This document shows positions 32,295 to 41,726 of a stretch of DNA of 64,000 nt, one piece after another. The notes under the pieces are model-generated. The model saw only the letters and a program-made list of their open reading frames with translations. It did not search any database and was not told the origin of the DNA. This DNA is from DATBGO01 sp963840095 (GTDB lineage: Bacteria; Actinomycetota; Actinomycetes; Streptosporangiales; Streptosporangiaceae), in the NCBI GenBank assembly GCA_963840095.1, contig CAWIXN010000012.1, forward strand, positions 62,001 through 126,000, in the 5' to 3' direction. Within the stretch, counting starts at the first letter, position 1, and the number at the start of each line of letters is the position of its first letter. Position numbers and translations under genes: made by a program.

Positions 32295-32600
32295 ATGGGG
32301 CGCGGCCGAGCCAAGGCCAAGCAGGTCAAGGTGGCCCGTCAGCTGAAGTACGGCGGCGGTGGCACTGATCTTGACCGGCTGCGGGCTGAGCTGGGCGTCA
32401 GCACGGATCAGCAGGCGGACGACGATGCCGCCTACGCGGACTTCGCGGACCGCTATGCCGTGGACGACGACGACGAATCCGATGACGACGATGACGAGCT
32501 GGACGACGACGAGGATCTGGACGACGATCTCGCCGACCCGACTGACGAATATCCGCGTGGCCTGAGCAACGGGCAGGCACGGCTGGGCACCGGCACCTGA
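32295..32600 (+). CDS. DUF3073 protein with extreme acidic tail
   Basis: 101 aa. The basic N-terminus MGRGRAKAKQVKVARQLKY is the DUF3073 signature; the C-terminal half is an Asp run (DDDDESDDDDDELDDDEDLD). ATG 32295 has GAGGGG upstream, and the family always starts MGRGRAKAKQ although the frame is open upstream. It is a charged, probably disordered protein restricted to actinobacteria, usually next to purM. Function unknown; nucleic acid or ribosome binding by the basic end is only a guess. Confidence 0.9.
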   Translation: MGRGRAKAKQVKVARQLKYGGGGTDLDRLRAELGVSTDQQADDDAAYADFADRYAVDDDDESDDDDDELDDDEDLDDDLADPTDEYPRGLSNGQARLGTGT

Positions 32601-32607
32601 CACCATG

Positions 32608-32652
32608 ATCGTGACGACTTTTCCGCGGTAGCTGCCGAAAAGTCGTCACGAT
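32608..32652. terminator. Bidirectional terminator between DUF3073 gene and purM
   Basis: ATCGTGACGACTTTTC pairs perfectly with GAAAAGTCGTCACGAT (16 bp) and contains T- and A-runs usable on either strand. Confidence 0.9.
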
Positions 32653-32707
32653 GCTCACCGGGGCCATGCTCGTGACTGCGGGTCGGCTGGGCGCGGGCGG
32701 CTGGGCC

Positions 32708-33802
32708 TTAGCGCGGATGCTGGCCGCGCATCGACACCTGGCCAGTGCCTGCGGTGATCTCGCCGATGACCCACGCGGGCACCTGGCGCGCGGCCAGCAG
32801 GCGCAGCGCGCGATCGGCGTCGGCAGCATCGATGATGGACGCCATGCCGACTCCCATGTTGAAGACCTGCTCCATCTCCCCGGCGCCGACGTCCCCTCGC
32901 GCGGCCAGCAGGCCGAATACCGGTGGCGGTGTCCAGCTGCCGCGGTCGAGCACTGCCGCGGCATCAGGCGGGAGCACCCGGGCGAGATTGGCCGCCAGGC
33001 CGCCGCCGGTCACGTGCGCGTACGCGTGCACGGCACACTCACTGGCCAGGGCGAGGCAGTCCCTGGCATAGATGCGGGTCGGAGTCAGCAGTTCCTCGCC
33101 GACCGTCCGGCCGAGCTCAGCCGGGCGGCCGGAAAGCTCCAGGCCGGCCGCCTGCCTGCCCAGGATCTCCCGGACCAGCGAGAACCCGTTGGCGTGCAGC
33201 CCCGCCGACGCCAGGGCGATGACCACGTCGCCGGGCCGTACCCGGTCCGGCCCGAGCAGCCGGTCCGCCTCGACCACCCCGGTCGCCGCGCCGGCCAGGT
33301 CGAAGTCATCGGGTCCGAGGTGCCCGGGGTGCTCGGCGGTCTCGCCGCCAACCAGAGCGCATCCAGCTTGCACGCAGCCGTCGGCTATCCCGCCGACCAC
33401 CGCGGCCACCCGGTCCGGGATCAGCCGTCCGCAGACCAGGTAGTCGGTCATGAAGAGCGGCTCCGCGCCGCACACCACGAGATCGTCGACCACCATGCCG
33501 ACCAGGTCAATGCCAATGGTGTCGTACTTGCCGAGCCGCTGAGCGATCACCACCTTGGTGCCCACGCCGTCGGTGGCGGTCGCGAGCAGCGGCCGCCGGT
33601 AACCGCGGAGGGTCGAAGCGTCGTAGAGGCCGGCGAACCCGCCGATGCCGCCGATCACCTCAGGCCCGGCGGTCCGGGCGACGGCCGGCCTGATCGCCTC
33701 GATGGCCCGCTCGCCCGCCGCGATGTCGACGCCCGACGCCGCGTAGCTGGTCCCGCCGGGCGTGCTCGCGTCGTCGGGTGCCCGGCCCGGTGCCGGAGTC
33801 AC
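32708..33802 (-). CDS. purM: Phosphoribosylformylglycinamidine cyclo-ligase
   Basis: 364 aa; makes aminoimidazole ribotide from FGAM with ATP (step 5 of purine synthesis). SYAASGVDIAAGERAIEAI, the ATDGVGTKV nucleotide loop, GIDLVGMVVDDLVVCGAEP, GGETAEHPG and HVTGGGLAANLARVLP are diagnostic. GTG 33802 is chosen; upstream in-frame sequence overlaps purF and lacks family similarity. It follows purF by 34 bp on the same strand, so they are co-transcribed. Confidence 0.96.
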   Translation of the reverse strand: MTPAPGRAPDDASTPGGTSYAASGVDIAAGERAIEAIRPAVARTAGPEVIGGIGGFAGLYDASTLRGYRRPLLATATDGVGTKVVIAQRLGKYDTIGIDLVGMVVDDLVVCGAEPLFMTDYLVCGRLIPDRVAAVVGGIADGCVQAGCALVGGETAEHPGHLGPDDFDLAGAATGVVEADRLLGPDRVRPGDVVIALASAGLHANGFSLVREILGRQAAGLELSGRPAELGRTVGEELLTPTRIYARDCLALASECAVHAYAHVTGGGLAANLARVLPPDAAAVLDRGSWTPPPVFGLLAARGDVGAGEMEQVFNMGVGMASIIDAADADRALRLLAARQVPAWVIGEITAGTGQVSMRGQHPR

Positions 33803-33836
33803 ATCGCCCGCCCGGCGCAGGTGCCGCCCACCGCCA

Positions 33837-35438
33837 TCACCGCTGATCCGCGGCGCTGATGGCGGCCGCCTCCAGCACGTGTTTCCCTTGGTCGGCGCTG
33901 GTGAAGGGAACCGGGTAGGCGCCGTCAAAGCAGGCCCGGCAGAGCCGGCTAGCGGGCAGCGTGGTGGCGGCGAGCAGGCCTTCGAGCGAGACGTAACCGA
34001 GCGAGTCCGCGCCGATCGACGTCTCGATCTCGCGGATGGACAGGCCGCCCGCGATGAGCTCGGCGCGGGTGGCGAAGTCGATCCCGTAGAAGCACGGCCA
34101 GGCCACCGGCGGGCTGGAGATGCGGATGTGCACCTCAGCGGCTCCGGCTTCCCTGAGCATGGTCACGATCGCCCGCTGGGTGTTGCCGCGCACGATCGAG
34201 TCATCGACGACCACGACCCGCTGGCCGGCGATCACGTCCCGCAGCGGGTTCAGCTTGAGCCTGATCCCGCGCTGCCTGATCGTCTGGCTCGGCTGGATGA
34301 ACGTCCGGCCGACGTAGGAGTTCTTGACCAGGCCCTGGCCGTAGGGGATCCCGCTGGCCTGCGCGTAGCCGATGGCCGCCGGGGTACCGGACTCGGGTAC
34401 CGGGATGACCAGGTCGGCCTCGACCGGGTGCTCCGCCGCCAGCGTCCTGCCGACCTCGACCCTGGTGGCCTGCACGCTCCGGCCGGCGATAGCCGTGTCC
34501 GGCCTGGCCAGGTAGACGTACTCGAACAGGCAGCCCTTGGGATCGGCCGCAGCGAAGGTATGTGACCGCACCCCCCGCTCATCGATGGCGATCAGCTCGC
34601 CAGGCTCGACCTCCCTGACGACCGATGCCCCCACGATGTCCAGCGCGGCAGTCTCGCTGGCCACCACCCAGCCGCGCTCGAGCCTGCCGAGTACCAGCGG
34701 CCTGAAACCCTGCGGGTCGCGCGCCGCGTAAAGGGTGTGCTCGTCCATGAAGACCAGCGAGTACGCGCCGCGGACCAGCGGCAGCGCGGCCAGGGCCGCC
34801 TCCTCGATGCCGCTGCCCGCAGGCAGCGGGCCAGCACCGCCAGGAACCGGACCCACGGCGGCAGGCGCAGGGCGAGCGGCGGGCAGGGAGCCTGCCGCGG
34901 GCAGGGAGCCTGCGGCGGCCTGCAGGCCCGCGCCGATGGCGGTCCCGCCAGCGGGCCTGGCGAACAGGGCAGTCAGCACGTCGGTGTCGGACGTCGCACC
35001 GCTCGCCGTGCCCGCATCATCCCCTAGCAGCGCCGCAAGCTCCAGCGTGTTGATCAGGTTGCCGTTGTGGCCGAGCGCCAGGCTGGCCCGCGGGGTGGCA
35101 CGGAACGTCGGCTGGGCGTTCTGCCAGACCGACGACCCGCTCGTCGAGTAGCGGCAGTGCCCCACGGTGATATGGCCGCGGAGCGTGTTCAGGATGGTCT
35201 CGTCGAAGACCTGCGGCACCAGGCCCATGTCCTTATACACGACGATCCGGCTGCCGTCGCTGACCGCGATGCCCGCCGACTCCTGGCCGCGGTGCTGCAG
35301 CGCGTACAACCCGAAGTAGGCGAGCTTGGCGACCTCCTCGCCGGGCGACCACGCCCCGAAGACCCCGCAGGCATCCCTCGGCGGCTGGTCGGAAGCGTCC
35401 AGCGCGTTGCTCAGGCGGCCGTCAGGCTTGGTCACCAC
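33837..35438 (-). CDS. purF: Amidophosphoribosyltransferase
   Basis: 533 aa; commits PRPP and glutamine to purine synthesis as phosphoribosylamine. Cys24 in RDACGVFG becomes the N-terminal nucleophile after propeptide removal. QHRGQESAGI and GHNGNLINT complete the glutaminase domain, and VVVVDDSIVRGNTQ is the PRPP loop. Four Cys equivalent to the [4Fe-4S] ligands of the Bacillus enzyme are present (GCLFEY, WPCFYG, CRACFDG). An unusual Pro/Ala insert (SLPAAGSLPAARPAPAAVG) from an 18-bp duplication extends a loop of the glutaminase domain. Start GTG 35438. Confidence 0.97.
   Translation of the reverse strand: MVTKPDGRLSNALDASDQPPRDACGVFGAWSPGEEVAKLAYFGLYALQHRGQESAGIAVSDGSRIVVYKDMGLVPQVFDETILNTLRGHITVGHCRYSTSGSSVWQNAQPTFRATPRASLALGHNGNLINTLELAALLGDDAGTASGATSDTDVLTALFARPAGGTAIGAGLQAAAGSLPAAGSLPAARPAPAAVGPVPGGAGPLPAGSGIEEAALAALPLVRGAYSLVFMDEHTLYAARDPQGFRPLVLGRLERGWVVASETAALDIVGASVVREVEPGELIAIDERGVRSHTFAAADPKGCLFEYVYLARPDTAIAGRSVQATRVEVGRTLAAEHPVEADLVIPVPESGTPAAIGYAQASGIPYGQGLVKNSYVGRTFIQPSQTIRQRGIRLKLNPLRDVIAGQRVVVVDDSIVRGNTQRAIVTMLREAGAAEVHIRISSPPVAWPCFYGIDFATRAELIAGGLSIREIETSIGADSLGYVSLEGLLAATTLPASRLCRACFDGAYPVPFTSADQGKHVLEAAAISAADQR
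34886..34921 (-). repeat. 18-bp duplication inside purF
   Basis: Two copies of GCGGGCAGGGAGCCTGCC-like sequence encode AAGSLP twice. In frame, within a loop rather than a catalytic motif. Confidence 0.85.
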
Positions 35439-35457
35439 CCAAGTGTATTGATGCCGG

Positions 35458-35949
35458 TCAGCTGACCGGACCGCCAGGACCGCCAGGATCGCCAGGATCG
35501 CCGTCGGCCAGCGGCAGCAGCCCGGACAGGTCCGCCCGCGGGCCGCTGGCGCGAAGCAGGCCGTCCGCCATGGCGTCAGCCCAGCGCAGGCGGCCGGTGG
35601 CGAGCATGATCCAGGTCACCGCGTCGGTCTCCACCACGTTCGGCGGGGTGCCGCGGGTATGCCTGGGCCCGGCCACGCACTGGACGGCCGCGTACGGCGG
35701 GATCCGCACCTCCACGGCCCGGCCGGGAGCCCGGGCGGCCAGCACGCCCAGCAGGTAGCCGACCGCTCCGCGCTGCGCCTCAGGCTGCGGCGCGAGCCCG
35801 GCGTCGGCGGCCGCCAGGACCGCGCTGACGCAGCCCAGGCCGAGGTCGGCCGCAATCACCGGGCCGGCCCAGGGCGCCGCCGACAGGGCCGCTCGCTGGG
35901 CATTGACAGCGGCGAGCAGCCGGGCCGGATCTGGTTGTCGCACGGGCAT
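35458..35949 (-). CDS. Sterol-carrier-family (SCP2/MDMPI-C-like) protein
   Basis: 163 aa from ATG 35949. VEVRIPPYAAVQCVAG, TPPNVVETDAVTWIMLATGR and LRWADAMADGLLRASGPRAD are typical of the small sterol-carrier-like domain found next to purF in actinomycetes. The C-terminal tail GDPGDPGGPGGPV comes from 9-bp repeats (35465-35500). It ends 19 bp before purF on the same strand, so it probably leads the purF-purM operon. Ligand unknown. Confidence 0.85.
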   Translation of the reverse strand: MPVRQPDPARLLAAVNAQRAALSAAPWAGPVIAADLGLGCVSAVLAAADAGLAPQPEAQRGAVGYLLGVLAARAPGRAVEVRIPPYAAVQCVAGPRHTRGTPPNVVETDAVTWIMLATGRLRWADAMADGLLRASGPRADLSGLLPLADGDPGDPGGPGGPVS

Positions 35950-36055
35950 CGTGCGACCGTAGCCGACCAGGGCGCCGGCCGCGAACTGAGAGGTTTTCGC
36001 GGGCATTTCATGTCATCGGCTAGCACTGCAGGCCCGATGGCGGTAATCGTTCGGT

Positions 36056-36661
36056 ATGCCAGGTCAGCGCAGTGCACGTGCACGCGCCCGCGGATCCTGG
36101 GCACTGAGGCTGGCCGGGGTCAGCCTCGCCGTGCTCCTCGCGGGCGGCGGCGCCGCGCTGTACGTGCTGGCTGGCCGGGGGCACGCCAAGCCCGTGGCCC
36201 CGCTCTCGGCCAGGGTGGCCAACGTGCAGACGGTCGGCCTGGCCACGCCGGGGCCGGCCGGTCCGCCGGCGGCCGAGCTGCTGGTGGCCTCGCCGCACGG
36301 CCTGGCGTTCAGCGCCGCCAAGCCCGGCGACCTGCCTGCGAGCTACCCGGAATGGACGGCCGACCAGATGGTCGGCGGCAGTTACATCTTCATCTACATC
36401 GCCACCGGCCAGTGCCTGTCGGCGGCACCCGGCCAGGCGGCCGCGCTGGAGCGGTGCGACCTGTCCGAGCGGCAGCGCTGGAACCGCGCGTATTACAGCA
36501 CCGACGCCGCCGGGCAGGACCTCTGGCAGCTGCGCAACGGGGCGGACGGCCGGTGCCTGACGGTCGGCGCCCCGGCCGCAGCCGGGTCCGGGGCCCAGCT
36601 CGAGCGCTGCGGCACCGGGGGGTCCTGGCGGCAGCTCATCGCGTTCTGGTCCAGTTACTGA
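36056..36661 (+). CDS. Membrane-anchored ricin-type beta-trefoil-like protein
   Basis: 201 aa. Arg-rich N-terminus then a single hydrophobic segment (LRLAGVSLAVLLAGGGAALYVL), so it is a signal anchor or signal peptide. The extracellular part has repeats of the lectin type: GQCLSAAPGQAAALERCDLS with QRWNR, then LWQLRNGADGRCLTVGAPAA with AQLERCGTGGSWRQ. These Cys pairs and QxW-like motifs match ricin-B trefoils, but only about one and a half repeats are present. Probable carbohydrate or cell-wall binding; unproven. It is divergent from the sterol-carrier-like gene. Confidence 0.75.
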   Translation: MPGQRSARARARGSWALRLAGVSLAVLLAGGGAALYVLAGRGHAKPVAPLSARVANVQTVGLATPGPAGPPAAELLVASPHGLAFSAAKPGDLPASYPEWTADQMVGGSYIFIYIATGQCLSAAPGQAAALERCDLSERQRWNRAYYSTDAAGQDLWQLRNGADGRCLTVGAPAAAGSGAQLERCGTGGSWRQLIAFWSSY

Positions 36662-36787
36662 CCGGAAGCCCCGCCGGTGGCACGCAGGCCACGCGGCCGC
36701 TGCGGTCAGGTGTGCTGGCTGTCACGGTTACGCCGGGCTAGGCTGAGTTCCGCGATGATCTTGACGGTCTAGCTGGGAGGGGTGCTC

Positions 36788-37987
36788 GTGCGGCCGTTCT
36801 TTAAGGATGACGCCTTCAGCTTCCTCACTGAGATCGCGCTCGGCGCGACGTACCACCAGGCAGCTGACGTGGGCGAAGTTCTGTCGACCATAGAGCGGAT
36901 CCGCAACGGCCATGCGCAATCCTGGGTCGATGAGTGGACGGCCACCGCGGGCCGGCTCGCCATCGAGGCCGGCGCCAGCGCAGACGCCGGTCGCTCGCAG
37001 TCCGCTGCCCGGCAGTTCCTGCGGGTGTCGATGTATTACTCGCTGGCAAGCTCCGCTGCGGACGGGACCGATGATCGGGCGCTGTTCACGGCACTGTGGG
37101 AGAAGCACCGCGCCGCCTGGGACCGCTTCGTCGACCTGACCGACCTTCAGGTCGAGCGCATCGAGATCCGGTACGAGGCCACGAAGCTGCCCGGCTACTT
37201 CTTCCGCTCCGGCCCGGCGGGCGAGCCCCGGCGGACGCTGATCTTCAACAACGGCAGCGACGGCCCGGTGACCGCCGCCTGGGTGATGGGCATCGCCGAC
37301 GCGCTGGCCCGCGGCTGGAACGCGGTGACCTTCGACGGCCCCGGCCAGAACGCCGCGCTCGTCCGGCAGCACCTGCCGTTCCGTCCCGACTGGGAGAAAG
37401 TCATCACCCCGGTCGTCGACCACCTGCTGACGCGGCCAGACGTCGAGGCTGGCAAGATCGCGCTGCTCGGCGTCAGCCAGGCGGGTTACTGGGTGCCCAG
37501 GTCGGTGGCCTTCGAGCACCGCATCGCCGCCGCCGTCGCCGACCCGGGCGTCGTGGCCGTCTCCACCACGATGACCGGCCAGGTTCCTCATTTCCTGGTG
37601 AAGATGCTCGAGGCAGGCGAGCAGGAGAAGTTCGACAAGGACATGGCACTGGCACTCAAGTTCTCCCCGGCGACCCGGTCGATGATGGCGTTCCGGATGC
37701 GCCCGTACGGCACCACCTCACCGTATGAGTTCTTCACCGCGGCCCGCGCGTATGCGCTGACCGACGAAGTGATCGGGCAGATCGCCTGCCCGGTGCTGGT
37801 CACCGATCCCGACCACGAGCAGTTCTGGCCAGGACAGTCCCGCGAGCTGTACGACAAGCTCCCGGACGGAAAGGCGCTGATCCGCTTCACCGAGGAAGAG
37901 GGCGCGGACTCCCACTGCGAGCCCGCCGGCAACGGCCTGCGCGGCGAGCGCATCTTCGACTGGCTCGACCAGCACATCCCGGCCTGA
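36788..37987 (+). CDS. Alpha/beta hydrolase (FrsA/pseudooxynicotine-hydrolase-like)
   Basis: 399 aa. A helical N-terminal lid domain (FLTEIALGATYHQAADVGEV) precedes an alpha/beta-hydrolase core: NNGSDGP (oxyanion region), TFDGPGQNAALV, nucleophile Ser in LLGVSQAGYW and the His in DSHCEPAG; Asp is probably in LVTDPDHEQFWPG. This matches the group that includes 2,6-dihydroxypseudooxynicotine hydrolase and FrsA-like esterases. GTG 36788 has GGGAGG seven bases upstream, better placed than GTG 36782. Cytoplasmic; substrate unknown. Confidence 0.85.
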   Translation: MRPFFKDDAFSFLTEIALGATYHQAADVGEVLSTIERIRNGHAQSWVDEWTATAGRLAIEAGASADAGRSQSAARQFLRVSMYYSLASSAADGTDDRALFTALWEKHRAAWDRFVDLTDLQVERIEIRYEATKLPGYFFRSGPAGEPRRTLIFNNGSDGPVTAAWVMGIADALARGWNAVTFDGPGQNAALVRQHLPFRPDWEKVITPVVDHLLTRPDVEAGKIALLGVSQAGYWVPRSVAFEHRIAAAVADPGVVAVSTTMTGQVPHFLVKMLEAGEQEKFDKDMALALKFSPATRSMMAFRMRPYGTTSPYEFFTAARAYALTDEVIGQIACPVLVTDPDHEQFWPGQSRELYDKLPDGKALIRFTEEEGADSHCEPAGNGLRGERIFDWLDQHIPA

Positions 37988-38057
37988 CCAGCTAGCACTC
38001 CTAGAGCGCAGCTCACCGGGCTACGGTAAGGGCCAGGACAAGTACGGGCCCGGGTGG

Positions 38058-40340
38058 TTACTGGCCGGGCAGCTGCTGACCGAACAGGCGCGGCAGCGTA
38101 GCGCGGTGCACGCTGGCTAGCTCGGCAAGAGGTATAACGAAACACCCGTCGACCTCCAGGCTGTCGCCGCCGGTCGTGCCGATGGCCGTGGCAGGCACCC
38201 CGCACCGCTCGCACAGCTCCTGGAACTCCGCCGCACGGCCGGGCCGGACGGCCGCGACCGCACGCGCCGCTGACTCGCTGAACAGGTAGGTGAACGGATC
38301 CCCCGGGAGCCGCAGCACCGCGCCGCTGCCTCCGGTCAGGCAGCATTCGGCGATCGCGACCGCGAGCCCGCCGTCGGCCAGATCGTGCGCCGCCGTGAGC
38401 AGGCCCGCGCCGGCCGCGGCCACCAGCAGCTCGGCGAGGCTGCGCTCGGCGTCCAGATCGACGGCCGGCGGGCGGCCGCCGAGGTGCCCGTGCGCCACCT
38501 GCGCCCACAGCGAGCCGCCGAATTCAGCGGCCGTCCGGCCGAGCAGCACGATCGGCGCGCCCGCCTCGCCGAAGCCAGTGGCCAGGCGGCGCCGCACGTC
38601 GTCATGGACCCCGAGCACGCCGACCACCGGGGTGGGATGGATCGCGGCGGCCCCGGTCTGGTTATAGAAACTGACGTTCCCCCCGGTCACTGGCACGGAC
38701 AGGGCCGCGCAGGCGTCGGCGAGCCCGCGCACCGCCTCCGTGAACTGCCACATGACCGACGGATCCTCGGGCGATCCGAAGTTGAGGCAGTTGGTGACCG
38801 CCAGCGGCCTCGCCCCGGTGACCGCCACGTTGCGGTAGGCCTCGGCCAGTGCCAGCTGCGCACCAGCGTAGGGATCCAGCCGCGCGTACCTGCCGTTGCC
38901 GTCGGTGGCCAGCGCGACGCCGAGCCCGGCCTCCTCATCGACGCGGACCAGCCCGGCATCGTGCGGTGCCGCGAGCACCGTGCCGCCCCGCACGTAGCGA
39001 TCGTACTGATCGGTGACCCACGCCTTGTCGGCCGCGTCCGGTGCGCCCAGCACGGCGAGCAGCGCGCCGCGCAGTTCCGCGCCGGTGCCCGGCCTGGCCA
39101 GGCCGGCCGGATCGTCGGCCTGGAGCCGGTCCTGGTCGGCCGGGCGCGCCACCGGCCGGAGGTAGACCGGGCCGTCGTCAGCCGCGCTGCCCGGCGGGAT
39201 ATCCACCACCTGCTGGCCGTGCCAGGTCATCTCGAGCCGCCCGGTCGCCGTTACCTCGCCGATCACCGTGGCCTGGACGTCCCACCGGGCGCAGATCGCC
39301 AGGCAGCGATCGACGTCAGCCGGCTCGACGACGGCCATCATGCGCTCCTGCGACTCGCTCATCAAGATCTCGGCCGGGCCGAGCGACGCGTCCCGCAGCG
39401 GCACGTCCTCCAGCCGCACCGCCATCCCGGTGCCGGCCGCGGCGGCCAGCTCGGTGGTCGCGCAGGCGATCCCGGCGGCGCCGAGGTCACCGATGGCGGC
39501 GACCACGCCGGCCGCGTAGAGCTCCAGGCAGCACTCGATCAGCAGCTTCTCCATGAACGGGTCACCGACCTGGACGCTGGGCCGCTTGGCCCCCTCGCTC
39601 ATCTGCCCGGCCCTCCCACCCCCGAACGACGCGCTGGCCAGCACCGACGCGCCGCCGATGCCGTCCGGGCCGGTCCGCGAGCCGAGCAGCACCACCTGGT
39701 TGCCCGGGCCGGTCGCGACGGCTGATTTAAGGTCGGAGGGCCGCATGATGCCGACGCACGCCACGTTGACCAGCGGATTGCCCGCGTAACAGGGGTCAAA
39801 GGACAGCTCGCCGCCAATGTTGGGCAAGCCGAGACAATTGCCGTAAAACGAAATTCCGGCCACCACTCCCGGCAGCACCCGGCCGGTGTCGTCAGCGTCG
39901 GCCGGGCCGAATCGCAGCGAGTCAAGCACCGCCACCGGCCGCGCGCCCATCGCCAGAATGTCCCGCACTATTCCGCCCACGCCGGTCGCCGCGCCCTGGA
40001 ATGGCTCGACATAGGACGGGTGGTTATGAGACTCAGCCTTGAACGTGACCGCGTACCCGTGCCCGATATCCACGACGCCCGCGTTATGGCCCATTCCCGC
40101 GAGCAGCGCGGCGGAGGCTGGCGCTTTGTCGGCGAATTGCCGCAGGTGCGCCTTGGACGACTTGTACGAGCAGTGCTCGCTCCACATCACCGAGTAGATG
40201 GCCAGCTCGGCGTCGGTCGGCCGGCGGCGCAGGACCGAGGTGATGCGCGCGTACTCCTCCTCGGTGAGCCCGAGTTCAGCGTGCGGCTGCGGGCGCTGCG
40301 GCGTGGCGGCCGCCCTGGCCACCGTGTCGAGCGGGCTCAC
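38058..40340 (-). CDS. purL: Phosphoribosylformylglycinamidine synthase subunit II
   Basis: 760 aa synthetase subunit that, with PurQ and PurS, converts FGAR to FGAM. MWSEHCSYKSSK, FKAESHNHPSYVEPFQGAAT and GGIVRDILAMGARPVA are the ATP/Mg-binding PurL signatures; internal duplication gives the second GGNVSFYN half. GTG 40340 overlaps the purQ stop in GTGA, so translation is coupled. It converges on the alpha/beta hydrolase gene. Confidence 0.97.
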   Translation of the reverse strand: MSPLDTVARAAATPQRPQPHAELGLTEEEYARITSVLRRRPTDAELAIYSVMWSEHCSYKSSKAHLRQFADKAPASAALLAGMGHNAGVVDIGHGYAVTFKAESHNHPSYVEPFQGAATGVGGIVRDILAMGARPVAVLDSLRFGPADADDTGRVLPGVVAGISFYGNCLGLPNIGGELSFDPCYAGNPLVNVACVGIMRPSDLKSAVATGPGNQVVLLGSRTGPDGIGGASVLASASFGGGRAGQMSEGAKRPSVQVGDPFMEKLLIECCLELYAAGVVAAIGDLGAAGIACATTELAAAAGTGMAVRLEDVPLRDASLGPAEILMSESQERMMAVVEPADVDRCLAICARWDVQATVIGEVTATGRLEMTWHGQQVVDIPPGSAADDGPVYLRPVARPADQDRLQADDPAGLARPGTGAELRGALLAVLGAPDAADKAWVTDQYDRYVRGGTVLAAPHDAGLVRVDEEAGLGVALATDGNGRYARLDPYAGAQLALAEAYRNVAVTGARPLAVTNCLNFGSPEDPSVMWQFTEAVRGLADACAALSVPVTGGNVSFYNQTGAAAIHPTPVVGVLGVHDDVRRRLATGFGEAGAPIVLLGRTAAEFGGSLWAQVAHGHLGGRPPAVDLDAERSLAELLVAAAGAGLLTAAHDLADGGLAVAIAECCLTGGSGAVLRLPGDPFTYLFSESAARAVAAVRPGRAAEFQELCERCGVPATAIGTTGGDSLEVDGCFVIPLAELASVHRATLPRLFGQQLPGQ

Positions 40341-41017
40341 CCGCGCACCGCCAGGCCGGGCCGGGCGGGGGCGAAGAAGCCGAGGCCGTCCCGGCCGGGG
40401 CCGGTGACCGCGTCGACGGCGTGCTCGGGATGCGGCATCAGGCCGACGACGTTGCCCGCCTCGTTGCTGATCCCGGCGATGGCGGCGGCGGAGCCATTCG
40501 GGTTGCCGCCGGAGTAGCGCGCGACCACCTGGCCGCCCGCCTCGAGCGCCGTCAGGGTGGCCGGGTCGGCCACATACGCGCCCTCGCCGCTCTTCAGCAC
40601 CAGGGTTATCTCCTGGTCTGGCGCGTACCCGCTGGTCCACGCGGTGCCAGTGGACTCCATCCGGAGCCGAACCGGCCTGCAGACAAAGCGGAGCCCGGCG
40701 TTGCGGGTCAGTGCGCCGGGCAGCAGGTGCGCCTCGCAGAGGATCTGGAAGCCGTTGCAGATGCCGAGCACGGGCAGGCCGGCCCGGGCCGCAGGCACCA
40801 GCTCAGCCATCACCGGGGCGAACCGCGCGATCGCCCCGCAGCGCAGGTAGTCACCGTAGGAAAAGCCACCGGGCAGGATCACCGCATCGACCCCGCGCAG
40901 ATCGCGGTCGCCGTGCCAGAGCGGGACCGCGGTGCGGCCGGCCAGAGTGACCGCGCGTGCCGCATCCTGATCGTCGAGTGAGCCAGGAAAGGTGATGACG
41001 CCCACCCGGGCAGTCAT
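40337..41017 (-). CDS. purQ: Phosphoribosylformylglycinamidine synthase subunit I (glutaminase)
   Basis: 226 aa class-I glutamine amidotransferase: nucleophile Cys87 in VLGICNGFQIL and the catalytic HPEH near residue 196. GVITFPGSLDDQDAARAV is the PurQ N-terminus and LPGGFSYGDYLRCGAIAR the conserved loop. It supplies ammonia to PurL. Overlaps purL by four bases. An unrelated ATPase gene separates it from purS, 56 bp upstream. Confidence 0.97.
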   Translation of the reverse strand: MTARVGVITFPGSLDDQDAARAVTLAGRTAVPLWHGDRDLRGVDAVILPGGFSYGDYLRCGAIARFAPVMAELVPAARAGLPVLGICNGFQILCEAHLLPGALTRNAGLRFVCRPVRLRMESTGTAWTSGYAPDQEITLVLKSGEGAYVADPATLTALEAGGQVVARYSGGNPNGSAAAIAGISNEAGNVVGLMPHPEHAVDAVTGPGRDGLGFFAPARPGLAVRG

Positions 41018-41073
41018 GAGCGTCGCGGGGTGCGGGGCATGACCGCAGGCTACCGGCTCCGCCGCCTACCCGC

Positions 41074-41703
41074 TCAGCCAGCGTCCCGTAGCTGCAGGTG
41101 GCCGGCCCGTGACAGGGGCGCGTCGCTGCGCAGCTCGATCCGCTTCTGCAGGGAGACCACCGTGCCCCGGCCCGGGCGGCTGCTCAGCGTCACGTCATCC
41201 ACGCAAGCCTGCATGATGGCCAGGCCACGGCCGGACTCAGGCAGCTGGGCGACGATCCGGTCGTCGGCGCTGCGCCTGACCCTGGCCAGCCGGCTGCGCA
41301 CCGCCGACGGCGCGGTCGGCGCGGGTCCCAGCGAGCCTGCCCAGCGACGGCGCAGCCGCGCTATCGGCCGCACGGGCCCGCGGTAGGCGGGAACGCTGGC
41401 CGGGTCGAAGCCGCGCCCGCTGTCCAGCACCTCGAGCACGCAGCGGTTCCTGCCGACCAGGGCCACTACCTCGTACCTCAGCCCCGGGCCGCTGTGCCTG
41501 AGCACGTTGGTGCAGGCTTCCGTCACAGCCAGCAGCAAATCAGCAACGCAGTCGTCGTTAACTCCCAGCCGGTTCAGCGTGTCACCGAGTACCCGGCGCA
41601 TGACCGGGACACTCAAAGCCTCGCGCGGAAACACCAAGCAGAACCGGGCGTCGACCGTCGGCTCTGGCGCTCCTGTCACCCGAGTACGCATCAGCTCCAG
41701 CAC
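41074..41703 (-). CDS. HATPase_c regulatory protein (anti-sigma/RsbW-like) within the pur cluster
   Basis: 209 aa. N box EACTNVLRHSG, G1 LDSGRGFD and G2 ESGRGLAIMQACVDDVTL form a GHKL ATP site like that of serine-protein-kinase anti-sigma factors; GTVVSLQKRI closes the domain. Between G1 and G2 lies a basic insert of about 50 residues (RPIARLRRRWAGS ... SRLARVRRSA). There is no histidine-kinase dimerisation domain. It sits between purS and purQ on the same strand. Start GTG 41703 or ATG 41691 with GGAG nearby. Likely partner (sigma factor or anti-sigma antagonist) not present in the window. Confidence 0.82.
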   Translation of the reverse strand: MLELMRTRVTGAPEPTVDARFCLVFPREALSVPVMRRVLGDTLNRLGVNDDCVADLLLAVTEACTNVLRHSGPGLRYEVVALVGRNRCVLEVLDSGRGFDPASVPAYRGPVRPIARLRRRWAGSLGPAPTAPSAVRSRLARVRRSADDRIVAQLPESGRGLAIMQACVDDVTLSSRPGRGTVVSLQKRIELRSDAPLSRAGHLQLRDAG

Positions 41704-41726
41704 TCCCCGCCCTCATCAGCGATGCT

